This document shows, piece by piece, positions 7,832 to 15,160 of a DNA stretch of 64,000 nt. This stretch comes from JAOUGY01 sp963825585 (GTDB taxonomy: Bacteria > Actinomycetota > Acidimicrobiia > Spongiisociales > ZC4RG35). The stretch lies in NCBI GenBank assembly GCA_963825585.1, contig CAWGTX010000006.1, positions 930,001-994,000 of the forward strand. Direction: 5' to 3'. A model generated the notes under the pieces. The model had not been told where the DNA came from and made no database searches. It saw nothing but the letters and a program-made list of their open reading frames with translations. Made by a program: the position numbers and the translations under genes. The stretch's first letter is position 1. Every line of letters starts with the position of its first letter.

Positions 7832-8727
7832 CCGAGCCCCGGGTCCACCACCCCGACGAGAGCCTCACCCCGTCGCTGTCGCTCGAGGTTGGCGAGGAAC
7901 GTGGCGACCACATCTTCACACCTGCTCCAGGCGGCGGTGTGCGACGTGATCACCAGGCCGGGCACATCCCACAGGGGATCATCCACCGGCAACGGCTCGA
8001 CCGGCAGGACGTCGAGCACGGCTCGCGCCAGATGTCCGGACGCAAGCGCTTCGACCACGGCCGTGGTGTCGACCGTCGCCCCCCGGCCCACGTTGATGAA
8101 CACCGCACCCGGCCGAAGCCTCCGGAGGAGCGGCAGGTCCACGACGTTCCGGGTCTCCGGAGTCGAGGGAAGGATCGCCACCAGGTGGTCGAGGCCGTCG
8201 GCGAATGCGATGCGATCGGACACCACCCGGTCGAATCCGGCGGCGGCGGTTCCCGAGCGATTGAACCCGATCACCTGCATCCCGAAGGCCTGGGCCGCCT
8301 GCGCCACGGCCGACCCGATTGAGCCGGTGCCCATGATCCCGAGGGTCGCGCCCGTCAGCAGCGTGGGTTGGGTCTCGTCCCAGCGGCGGTCGGCCATTCT
8401 TTCGACAACGCGCTGTGTGTGCGCCAACAGGTGACCCAGCACGAACTCCCGCATCTGGGCTCCGAAGACGCCCTTGACGGTCGTCACCGTCACACCCGGC
8501 GGGACACCCGCCGCCACGAGGGCGTCGACACCCGCCCAGGTCGACTGAACCCAACGCAGAGACGGCAGCCGTTCGACGGCGCCCACCGCCAGTACCGGGC
8601 TCGCAAGCAGGATGGCGGAGTCGACGATCGCTCCCGGATCGTCTGTGCCGACCGCCTCGACCCCGGCATCCGCCAGGAGCTCCAGGTACCGCTCGAAGTC
8701 CTCTTCGAGCACAGCCACTTCAGCCAT
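7825..8727 (-). CDS. D-2-hydroxyacid dehydrogenase (NAD-dependent)
   Basis: 300 residues of the D-isomer-specific 2-hydroxyacid dehydrogenase family. The Rossmann motif LGIMGTGSIGSAVAQAAQAFGMQVIGFNRSG (about 135-165) is present. So are the substrate/catalytic segments LPLLRRLRPGAVFINVGRGATVDTTAVVEAL and VLDVLPVEPLPVDDPLWDVPGLVITSHTAAW with the catalytic His. ATG 8727 gives a normal but slightly short family member; the longer frame upstream overlaps the reductase gene. It overlaps that gene by 8 bp and is convergent with the YdeI-like gene. Substrate unknown (glyoxylate/hydroxypyruvate type possible). Confidence 0.88.
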   Translation of the reverse strand: MAEVAVLEEDFERYLELLADAGVEAVGTDDPGAIVDSAILLASPVLAVGAVERLPSLRWVQSTWAGVDALVAAGVPPGVTVTTVKGVFGAQMREFVLGHLLAHTQRVVERMADRRWDETQPTLLTGATLGIMGTGSIGSAVAQAAQAFGMQVIGFNRSGTAAAGFDRVVSDRIAFADGLDHLVAILPSTPETRNVVDLPLLRRLRPGAVFINVGRGATVDTTAVVEALASGHLARAVLDVLPVEPLPVDDPLWDVPGLVITSHTAAWSRCEDVVATFLANLERQRRGEALVGVVDPGLGY

Positions 8728-9691
8728 CGATGAGCCCCTCGGACCGGAACCAAGCCACCAGCCGACCCAACAGATCCCCGGCGCCGGTGTAGGACAGTCC
8801 GAGCCGAAGCGACGCCTTGGAACCGTCGTAGGTGTGCCCGTGACGCAGCGTTCGCACCATTTCCCGGCACACGGCAGGGTGGCGGCGGGCAATCTTCGCC
8901 ACGCCCTCGACGGTGGCGCCACCGACCGACGCCATCCAGCCGGGAAGGAACCGCACGGGAAGCTCGCGGCCGAGTGCCGACTCCAGCAGTGCGACCGCCT
9001 GCGGCATCGTCATGGTGAACGAGTTGAGGATGTAGCGTTCACCGGGCACGCCGCGAGCGGCGGCGGCGATGTGACCGCGGGCGCAGTCATCGATGTCCAC
9101 GATCGAGAGGTGGGTGTCCACCAGGAACGGCAGCTTTCCCCGCGCCAGGTCGAGGATGATCTTGCCGGTGCCTGTCGCACGTCCCGGCCCCTGCACTGAC
9201 GAGGGATTCACCGAGACCACCTCGATCCCGGTCTCGGCCATCACCGCAAGCTCGGCCAGATGCTTCGAGCGCTCGTACTCCGACAAGTACCAGCCGCGAT
9301 GCGGTACCGTCTCGGTGCCGACCACACCCTTCGCCTCACCGAGCGCGGCTGCGGAGGACGTGTAGACCACACGCCGCACCCCGGCCGACCGGGCTGCCCG
9401 GATCACGTTGAGCGACCCGTCCACGTTGGCGGCCACCATTGCGGAGGAGTCCGACACGCACATCTGATTGATCCCGGCCACGTGATACACCACGTCGACC
9501 CCGGCGAGAGCGGCGTCGAGTGTCGGACGATCGAGGATGTCACCTCGCACCGGTCGCGAACCCAGCGTCGCCAGCGCTTCGTCGGAGGTTCCGGTGCGGC
9601 TCAGGGCGAGGACATCTCTGCCGTCCCCCACGAGATGGCGTATGAGAGCGCCACCCACCACCCCGGAGCCCCCCGTGACGAGCACCGCCAT
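8720..9691 (-). CDS. NAD-dependent epimerase/dehydratase, extended SDR (DFR/HpnA-like)
   Basis: 323 residues. The extended-SDR nucleotide motif TGGSGVVGGALIRHL is at the N-terminus, DxxD-type DILDRP after it, and the catalytic YERSK (Tyr-x3-Lys) is near residue 157. VNPSSVQGPGR and the C-terminal region match dihydroflavonol-4-reductase/HpnA-like reductases acting on sugar- or lipid-linked substrates. It is flanked by pgsA upstream (1-bp gap) and the hydroxyacid dehydrogenase downstream (8-bp overlap), so the three genes form one unit. The substrate is not predictable. Confidence 0.86.
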   Translation of the reverse strand: MAVLVTGGSGVVGGALIRHLVGDGRDVLALSRTGTSDEALATLGSRPVRGDILDRPTLDAALAGVDVVYHVAGINQMCVSDSSAMVAANVDGSLNVIRAARSAGVRRVVYTSSAAALGEAKGVVGTETVPHRGWYLSEYERSKHLAELAVMAETGIEVVSVNPSSVQGPGRATGTGKIILDLARGKLPFLVDTHLSIVDIDDCARGHIAAAARGVPGERYILNSFTMTMPQAVALLESALGRELPVRFLPGWMASVGGATVEGVAKIARRHPAVCREMVRTLRHGHTYDGSKASLRLGLSYTGAGDLLGRLVAWFRSEGLIDG

Positions 9692-9692
9692 G

Positions 9693-10307
9693 TCAGGTGG
9701 GGGCGCCCGACCGGGCTCCCCGCACGGCCTCCCAGAACCCGGCGAGGTACTGCCATGCCGAAACGATGGTGAGCACGACGGCGACCAGCATCAGCCACTG
9801 GTCGAGATACAGCCCACCGAAGGGGTCACCGAAACGGATGAACGCGAAGCCGAGCGCCACGAACTGCGCGGTCGCCTTGATCTTGCCCCACTGGGAAGGA
9901 CGGACCGTCCCGCCGCCGAGCGCGACCAACCCACGCAACGCCATGACCACGAACTCCCGCATCACGATGATGAGCGCAGCCCAGATCGACACCCGGTCGA
10001 TGGCGACCAGCGCCAACAGACTCCCGGTGACAAGTAGCTTGTCGGCGGTGGTGTCGAGAAAGGCGCCGAGCGTGGATGTGACGTTCCACTTCCGGGCCAG
10101 ATAGCCGTCGAAGAAGTCGGTGACGGCAGCGATGGTGAAGAGCACACAGGCGGCCACCAACTGGCGCGACTCGTTTCCCTCACCCACGGTGAGGGCCATG
10201 ACAACCGGGACCAGGACGATCCGGCTGAGCGCCAGCAGATCGGGGACGGAGATGGCTCGTTCCTCGTGTTCTGGTGCCAGGTCAACTGGCAGCGACCGGG
10301 CGATCAT
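9693..10307 (-). CDS. pgsA: CDP-diacylglycerol-glycerol-3-phosphate 3-phosphatidyltransferase
   Basis: About 204 residues, a multi-spanning CDP-alcohol phosphatidyltransferase. The signature D-G-x2-A-R-x8-G-x3-D-x3-D is complete (begins DGYLARKWN, ends FLDTTADK). The enzyme makes phosphatidylglycerophosphate, the first committed step to phosphatidylglycerol and cardiolipin. I start at ATG 10307, shortly before the conserved ISVPDLLALSRI helix; the open frame further upstream runs through a repeat-filled spacer and is not coding-like. Other CDP-alcohol transferases such as PIS share the motif, but length and sequence best fit PgsA. Confidence 0.88.
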   Translation of the reverse strand: MIARSLPVDLAPEHEERAISVPDLLALSRIVLVPVVMALTVGEGNESRQLVAACVLFTIAAVTDFFDGYLARKWNVTSTLGAFLDTTADKLLVTGSLLALVAIDRVSIWAALIIVMREFVVMALRGLVALGGGTVRPSQWGKIKATAQFVALGFAFIRFGDPFGGLYLDQWLMLVAVVLTIVSAWQYLAGFWEAVRGARSGAPT

Positions 10308-10450
10308 ACCCCCCGCACCCGACCCGACGGCAGTCCGGGAGAAAGTTCGCCCACCAATCGATGGAGGTCGTTCGATGCGAGAGGTGAAACTGCCATGATC
10401 GACCCTCCCAGGGGCCGACCCCCCAGAACCCCCGCCGGTACGTGGGGGAG

Positions 10451-10514
10451 GTCGACGGGTCAACCTGTAGACCGGTAGACCTGTAGACCTGTAGACCTGT
10501 CGACCCGTTGCCGG
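10451..10514. repeat. Octamer tandem repeat island (GGTCRACN / GTAGACCT family)
   Basis: Eight consecutive 8-bp units of the form GTMRACCT/GTCGACNN. Three are identical GTAGACCT copies (10475-10498) flanked by GTCGACGG, GTCAACCT, GTAGACCG and GTCGACCC. They are followed by a GC-rich CCGGACCAACCCGGTTCC tail. The island lies in the 290-bp divergent spacer between pgsA and glpD, which otherwise holds no gene. Related islands occur at 18157, 26725 and 27810. Confidence 0.9.
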
Positions 10515-10597
10515 ACCAACCCGGTTCCGCCATACCATCCCCTGAGACCTGACCCTTCAGGTTTGGTTCGAACGGGGGCACCGGTAGCCTCGCCGCC

Positions 10598-12235
10598 ATG
10601 ATCTCCTTGCCCACGTGGACCCGCGCCGACTCGGTGAACCGTCTCGATGGTGACTTCGATGTTCTCGTGGTGGGAGGTGGCATCACGGGTTCCGGCGCCG
10701 CCCTCGATCTGGCCGGCCGCGGCCTGTCGGTGGCACTGGTCGAACAGGCCGACTTCGCTCAGGGAACCTCGTCCCGCTCCACCAAACTGTTCCACGGGGG
10801 TATCCGCTACCTCCCACAATTCCATTTCAACCTGGTGTCGGAGGGCCTCCGCGAGCAGAAGGTGCTGGCGCGAATCGCCGACTTCCTCTACGAGCCGCTC
10901 GAGTTCGTCCTCCCGCTCTACGAGCAGTACGCCTTCGCAGACGCCCCCGCCTGGGCGGCGAAGGGATGGAAGGCACCGATAGCCCTGCGGGCCGGCCTCA
11001 CCCTGTACGACGTGCTCGGCGGCGTCGGTCGCCCCGGCACGCACCACCGGCGGATCGATGCCGACGAGTTGCGCCGGCTCATGCCGGCGGTCCGACCCGA
11101 AGGGCTCAAAGGCGGTTTCGTCTACTCGGACGCCCAGACCGACGATGCACGGCTGGTGGTGACCGTGCTCAAGACGGCGGTGCGCCGCTACGGCGCAATC
11201 GCCGCCGGGCGGATGCGAGTCGACACCATCGAGCCACTCGCCACCGGTTTCCGGGCCGCAATCACCGACCTCGAGAGCGGTGAACACGTCTCGGTCAGAG
11301 CACGCTCCGTCCTGGCCGCTACCGGGGCGTTCACACCACCCGGGCTCACAACGGGCGCTCCCACCATCAGACTCGTGATGAGCAAGGGCACCCACCTGCT
11401 GGTCGGTGCCGACCGGCTCGGCCTGGACGGTCGGGCTTTGGTGCTCCCCGAGACCGACGACGGCCGGGTTCTCTTCATCGTCCCCTGGCTCGGACACTCG
11501 ATGATCGGCACGACCGACACCGAATACACCGACGACCCGACGCATCCAGTCGCACGCGACGAGGACATCGACTATCTGATCCGCCACGTCGAGCGCTACC
11601 TCGCCGTCGACGGTCTCGAACCGATCTCGGCGTTCGCCGGGCTGCGGGCCCTGGCAGACACGGGCGGCGGTTCCACCGCCAAGGCGTCGCGCGAGCACAT
11701 GATCTCAGAGCCCATCCCCGGGTACGTGCAGGTAGCGGGCGGCAAGCTCACCACGTACCGCCGCATCGCCGCCGAGGCCTCTGATCAAGTCGCCAAGGCC
11801 CTTGGGAGCGATGTCCGATCGCGGACGGCCGAGACGCCGCTGGTCGGGGCAGGAGGCGACCCCGGACCGCTCCGTGTACGCCTGAGGACGGTGGGTGTAC
11901 CCGACTCGGCCATCGGTCCGACCATCTCCCGCTACGGAACGGAAGTCGAGGGCATCGCCCGCATCATCGAGTCCGACCCCAGCCTGGCCACTGCGCTGGG
12001 CGACGGCCGCAGCACGCTCGCCGACGTCGTCTACGCCGTCCGCCACGAAGCCGCCACCAACCTGACCGACGTCACCCTCCGGCGCACCCACCTCGCCTGG
12101 TTCACCACCGACCACGCCCGCCACGACGCCCCCCGCATCGCCGCCGTGATGGCGGGCGAGCTGGGTTGGGATGCCGCCCGGGTCGAACGCGAACCCGTCG
12201 AACACGAGAGAGAGCTGGCGGCCGAAGGGCTCTAG
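10598..12235 (+). CDS. glpD: Aerobic glycerol-3-phosphate dehydrogenase
   Basis: 545-residue FAD flavoprotein that oxidises sn-glycerol-3-phosphate to dihydroxyacetone phosphate at the membrane and feeds the quinone pool. The N-terminal dinucleotide motif VVGGGITGSGAALDLAGRG (about 25-45) is present, as are the family motif SSRSTKLFHGGIRYL and VQVAGGKLTTYR in the C-terminal half. The cap domain at the C-terminus (HEAATNLTDVTLRRTHLAWFTTD) is complete. ATG 10598 begins just before the conserved region. It belongs functionally with glpK at 13540-15027, which lies on the opposite strand beyond an arsR pair. Confidence 0.94.
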   Translation: MISLPTWTRADSVNRLDGDFDVLVVGGGITGSGAALDLAGRGLSVALVEQADFAQGTSSRSTKLFHGGIRYLPQFHFNLVSEGLREQKVLARIADFLYEPLEFVLPLYEQYAFADAPAWAAKGWKAPIALRAGLTLYDVLGGVGRPGTHHRRIDADELRRLMPAVRPEGLKGGFVYSDAQTDDARLVVTVLKTAVRRYGAIAAGRMRVDTIEPLATGFRAAITDLESGEHVSVRARSVLAATGAFTPPGLTTGAPTIRLVMSKGTHLLVGADRLGLDGRALVLPETDDGRVLFIVPWLGHSMIGTTDTEYTDDPTHPVARDEDIDYLIRHVERYLAVDGLEPISAFAGLRALADTGGGSTAKASREHMISEPIPGYVQVAGGKLTTYRRIAAEASDQVAKALGSDVRSRTAETPLVGAGGDPGPLRVRLRTVGVPDSAIGPTISRYGTEVEGIARIIESDPSLATALGDGRSTLADVVYAVRHEAATNLTDVTLRRTHLAWFTTDHARHDAPRIAAVMAGELGWDAARVEREPVEHERELAAEGL

Positions 12236-12240
12236 GGTGG

Positions 12241-12326
12241 AAGGCGGAGGAGGGCGGAGGAAGGCACAGGACCGTTCACAGCTCACAGTTCACGGTTCAC
12301 GGTTGACAGACAGTGAACGGTGAACG
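12241..12326. repeat. Composite repeat, copy A: AAGGCGGAGG decamers then GTTCACG heptamers
   Basis: Three decamer units at 12241-12270 (AAGGCGGAGG and two variants) are followed by heptamers GTTCACA, GCTCACA, GTTCACG, GTTCACG, GTTGACA at 12274-12308. Inverted units AGTGAAC and GGTGAAC follow at 12312-12325. A matching element in opposite orientation lies at 13461-13536, so the pair brackets the arsR-AHSA1 genes. Confidence 0.88.
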
Positions 12327-12333
12327 ATCTTGC

Positions 12334-12801
12334 TCAGTCTCTCAACAGCCCGTCCAAACGCTCGTATCCCTCCACGACGCCTTGCTCCATCCCGGATGCG
12401 ACGAAGGCGTCGCGTCCTTCGAAGGTGTCGACCAACGAGGTCGCCACCAGGCGGGTTCGCCCGCCACCGATGTCCTCGAAGACGAGCTTCTCGAGCGCCA
12501 CTCCTTCGGGCATGCCCTCCCAGGTGAAGGTCTGGACGATCAGTCGATCGGGCACGACATCATGGAAGCAGCCGCGGAACCAGTACTCGTTGCCGTCGCT
12601 CTCATGGACGTACCGATAGGAGCCACCGGTCCGGCAGTCGAAGTAGTCGTACCGCATGGTGTGCCGGTTGGGTCCGTTCCACTGCCGGAACAGGTCGGCA
12701 TCGGTGTGGGCTCGAAACACCTTGGCGGGCGGGGCGTAGAACTCGCGGGCGATCCTCACCATCGGGACCTTCGGGTCGGATTCGATCAGGGTCTGGTTCA
12801 T
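12334..12801 (-). CDS. SRPBCC/AHSA1-domain protein
   Basis: 155 residues of the START-like SRPBCC superfamily, AHSA1 branch. KVPMVRIAREFYAPPAKVFRAHTDADLFRQWNGP is the typical first strand-helix block. The C-terminal helix (EGYERLDGLL) closes the ligand cavity. Such proteins are commonly paired with ArsR regulators and their ligands are mostly unknown. ATG 12801 overlaps the arsR stop by ATGA. Expression is probably controlled by the two palindromes in front of arsR. Confidence 0.88.
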   Translation of the reverse strand: MNQTLIESDPKVPMVRIAREFYAPPAKVFRAHTDADLFRQWNGPNRHTMRYDYFDCRTGGSYRYVHESDGNEYWFRGCFHDVVPDRLIVQTFTWEGMPEGVALEKLVFEDIGGGRTRLVATSLVDTFEGRDAFVASGMEQGVVEGYERLDGLLRD

Positions 12802-13142
12802 GACATCTCTCCTTCTGCCTCCTCGGGCATCTCGGCGAGCACGGCGTCGAGACGGCTGAACCGCGCCTCCGCCTGTCGTCGGTAGCGTTCGAGCCATTTG
12901 CTCATGAGGTCGAAGACCTCCGCTTCGAGGTGCACGGGCCGCCGTTGGGCGTCGCGTCGCTTCGTCACCAACCCGGCGTCCTCCAGCACCCGGAGGTGCT
13001 TGGACACCGCCTGCAGACTCATGTCATACGGCTCCGCCAGTTCGTTGACAGTGGCGTCGCCTTCGGTGAGCCGGGCAACCATGTCACGTCTGGTCGGATC
13101 GGCCAGCGCCGAGAACACCTTCGACAACGGATCAGCCGCCAT
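12798..13142 (-). CDS. ArsR-family transcriptional regulator
   Basis: 114-residue winged-helix repressor. KVFSALADPTRRDMVARLTEGDATVNELAEPYDMSLQAVSKHLRVLEDAGLVTKRRDAQRRPVHLE contains the whole HTH and wing. There are no metal-binding cysteine pairs, so it is the non-metal 'SRPBCC-partner' type. Its product probably represses its own operon: two TCAACC-N4-GGTTGA palindromes lie 20 and 65 bp upstream of the ATG. The downstream AHSA1 gene is translationally coupled. Confidence 0.92.
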   Translation of the reverse strand: MAADPLSKVFSALADPTRRDMVARLTEGDATVNELAEPYDMSLQAVSKHLRVLEDAGLVTKRRDAQRRPVHLEAEVFDLMSKWLERYRRQAEARFSRLDAVLAEMPEEAEGEMS

Positions 13143-13161
13143 GCACCATCACTCCATTTAC

Positions 13162-13177
13162 TCAACCCGCTGGTTGA
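13162..13177. promoter_or_regulatory. Putative ArsR operator 1
   Basis: TCAACC-CGCT-GGTTGA, a perfect 6-bp palindrome 20 bp upstream of the arsR ATG. The same arms recur at 13207, centred 45 bp away, a little over four helical turns. Repeated identical palindromes in front of an autoregulated ArsR gene are good operator candidates. Confidence 0.65.
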
Positions 13178-13206
13178 ATGACGGTATCACACTGGCTCCC
13201 ACGTTG

Positions 13207-13222
13207 TCAACCGTTTGGTTGA
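13207..13222. promoter_or_regulatory. Putative ArsR operator 2
   Basis: TCAACC-GTTT-GGTTGA, with arms identical to the site at 13162. The two probably bind the same dimer and could allow cooperative repression of the arsR-AHSA1 promoter. Confidence 0.65.
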
Positions 13223-13229
13223 TCACTCC

Positions 13230-13405
13230 ACCGGTGATGCCCAGGGGGGACCGGTGATGCCCAGGGGGGACCGGTGATGCCCAGGGGGGACGACCCCCCT
13301 TCGACCCCCCGCCGGCTATGCCCAGGGAGGGACGACCCCCCTTCGACCCCCCGCCGGCTATGCCCAGGGGGGACGACCCCCTTCGACCCCCCGGCCGGTA
13401 CTGGT
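13230..13405. repeat. G/C-run tandem repeat array (20-bp and ~41-bp units)
   Basis: Three perfect 20-bp units (CCGGTGATGCCCAGGGGGGA) at 13231-13290. They pass into two and a half units of about 41 bp built from CGACCCCCCTTCGACCCCCC, GCCGGCTATG and CCCAGGGGGGA up to about 13405. Runs of six G and six C alternate, so strong hairpins can form. No protein-coding signal is visible. Together with the composite repeat that follows, it fills the 397-bp gap between arsR and glpK. Confidence 0.92.
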
Positions 13406-13460
13406 CCTGGATGGGAGCGTGCTTGGCCGGGGTCCGAGCCGAACGCGAGATTCCGTTGCC

Positions 13461-13536
13461 ACGTTCGACGGTGCACGGTCGACCGTCAACGGTGAACGGC
13501 CCCTCCGCCTTCCTCCGCCTTCCTCCGCCTTCCTCG
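13461..13536. repeat. Composite repeat, copy B (inverted relative to copy A)
   Basis: Heptamers of the ACGGTGA type (13467-13499) are followed by three CCTCCGCCTT decamers (about 13502-13533), the reverse complement of the AAGGCGGAGG decamers at 12241. Order and strand are inverted with respect to copy A, and the junction CCGTTCAC is shared when one copy is reverse-complemented. The element abuts the glpK stop codon at 13540. Confidence 0.88.
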
Positions 13537-13539
13537 CTG

Positions 13540-15027
13540 TCAGACCCAGTCGAGCGTCCGCTGGACGGCCTGCTGCCAGCGGCCGTACAGACGGGCACGA
13601 TCGTCTTCCGCCATGGAGGGCGTCCACCGCCGGTTCTCGCCCCAGTTGGCCCGCAGCTCGTCGAGCGAGCCCCACACGCCGGTGGCGAGACCGGCGGCGT
13701 AGGCGGCACCGAGGGCCGTGGTCTCCGACACCTCCGGTCGCACGACCGGGACGCCCAGGATGTCGGCCTGGAACTGCATCAGCAGCTCGTTGGCGATCAT
13801 GCCGCCGTCCACCCGCAGCTCGGTGAGGTCGACGCCCGAGTCGGCGTTCATGGCGTCGAGCACTTCCCGGGTTTGGAAGGCAGTCGCCTCGAGGGCGGCC
13901 CGGCCGATGTGTCCCTTGGTGGCGAATCTGGTGAGCCCGGCCACCACTCCCCTGGCATCGGACCGCCAGTGCGGGGCGAACAGCCCGGAGAATGCGGGGA
14001 CGAAGTAGACGTCGCCGTTGTCCGGCACCGAACGGGCCAGCGACTCGACCTCCGCCGACTCGGTGATGATCCCCAGGTTGTCACGGAGCCATTGAACCAA
14101 CGCACCGGCGATGGCGATCGACCCCTCGAGGGCGTACACGGGTGCCTGCTCGGCGATCTGGTAGCCGACCGTGGTCAGCAGGCCGTTGCGGGAGTGGACC
14201 AGCTCGGTGCCGGTGTTGAGGAGCATGAAGCAGCCGGTGCCGTACGTGTTCTTGGCCTCGCCAGGGGTGAAACAGGTCTGACCGAACAACGCCGCCTGCT
14301 GGTCGCCGAGGATCCCGGCGATCGGGACACCGGCCAGCGGGCCGGTGCCCTCGGCGATCGGCCCCACCGACGGAACGATGTCAGGGAGCATCTCGCGTGG
14401 AACGCCGATCTGCTCACACAGGTCGTCGTCCCACTCCAGGGTGGCGAGATCCATCAACAGGGTGCGGGAAGCATTGGTGACGTCGGTGACGTGGGACTCT
14501 CCCCGGGTGAGCTGCCAGACCACCCAGGAGTCCATCGTGCCGAACGCCAGCTCCCCGGCGCCGGCCCGGGCCCGCAGGTCGGATCGTTCGTCGAGCATCC
14601 ACCGGACCTTCGGACCCGAGAAGTAGGTGGCGAGCGGGAGTCCCGTCTTGGCCCGGAAGCGGTCGGGTCCCGACCCAAGCGCCAGACGGCGGCACAGATC
14701 GTCGGTGCGGGTGTCCTGCCAGACGATGGCGTTGGCGACAGGGCGCCCCGACGTGCGGTCCCACACCACCGCCGTTTCGCGCTGATTGGTGATGCCCACC
14801 GCCGCCAGGTCGGCACCGGTGACACCCGCCTTGCCGAGTGCACCGGCGATCACCTCCCACATACGTTCTGTGATCTCGTCGGGATCGTGCTCCACCCAGC
14901 CGGGCCGCGGGAAGATCTGACGGTGCTCGCGCTGGTCCACCGCGACCACGCGACCGTCGTGGTCGAAGATCATGAATCTGGTGCTGGTGGTGCCCTGATC
15001 GAGGGCGCCGACGAGGTCTCTGGGCAT
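13540..15027 (-). CDS. glpK: Glycerol kinase
   Basis: 495-residue FGGY-family kinase that phosphorylates glycerol to sn-glycerol-3-phosphate. The N-terminal phosphate-1 loop (ALDQGTTSTRFMIFDHDGRVVA) is present. So are ITNQRETAVVWDRTSGRPVANAIVWQDTRT, KTYGTGCF-like NTYGTGCFMLLNTG and the C-terminal LRVDGGMIANELLMQFQADILGVPVVRP. Length is that of bacterial GlpK. It supplies the substrate of GlpD encoded at 10598. No glycerol facilitator gene is seen nearby. Confidence 0.95.
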   Translation of the reverse strand: MPRDLVGALDQGTTSTRFMIFDHDGRVVAVDQREHRQIFPRPGWVEHDPDEITERMWEVIAGALGKAGVTGADLAAVGITNQRETAVVWDRTSGRPVANAIVWQDTRTDDLCRRLALGSGPDRFRAKTGLPLATYFSGPKVRWMLDERSDLRARAGAGELAFGTMDSWVVWQLTRGESHVTDVTNASRTLLMDLATLEWDDDLCEQIGVPREMLPDIVPSVGPIAEGTGPLAGVPIAGILGDQQAALFGQTCFTPGEAKNTYGTGCFMLLNTGTELVHSRNGLLTTVGYQIAEQAPVYALEGSIAIAGALVQWLRDNLGIITESAEVESLARSVPDNGDVYFVPAFSGLFAPHWRSDARGVVAGLTRFATKGHIGRAALEATAFQTREVLDAMNADSGVDLTELRVDGGMIANELLMQFQADILGVPVVRPEVSETTALGAAYAAGLATGVWGSLDELRANWGENRRWTPSMAEDDRARLYGRWQQAVQRTLDWV

Positions 15028-15160
15028 TCCAGGACCCTACCCTGGACCCGATCATCACAGCACGGCTGCCGCGCGGATTCTGCCGATTTCCCGACGCGGC
15101 CCGGGGGCGCCCGCGATACTCGGTGCGGCGGTTTCCCCATCCCCCCGCAGGAGGCACCGG

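Noticed and set aside
15028..15160. Purine riboswitch upstream of the NCS2 permease
   Set aside because: The three-stem core with conserved loop sequences of the purine class could not be found in this 133-bp leader.
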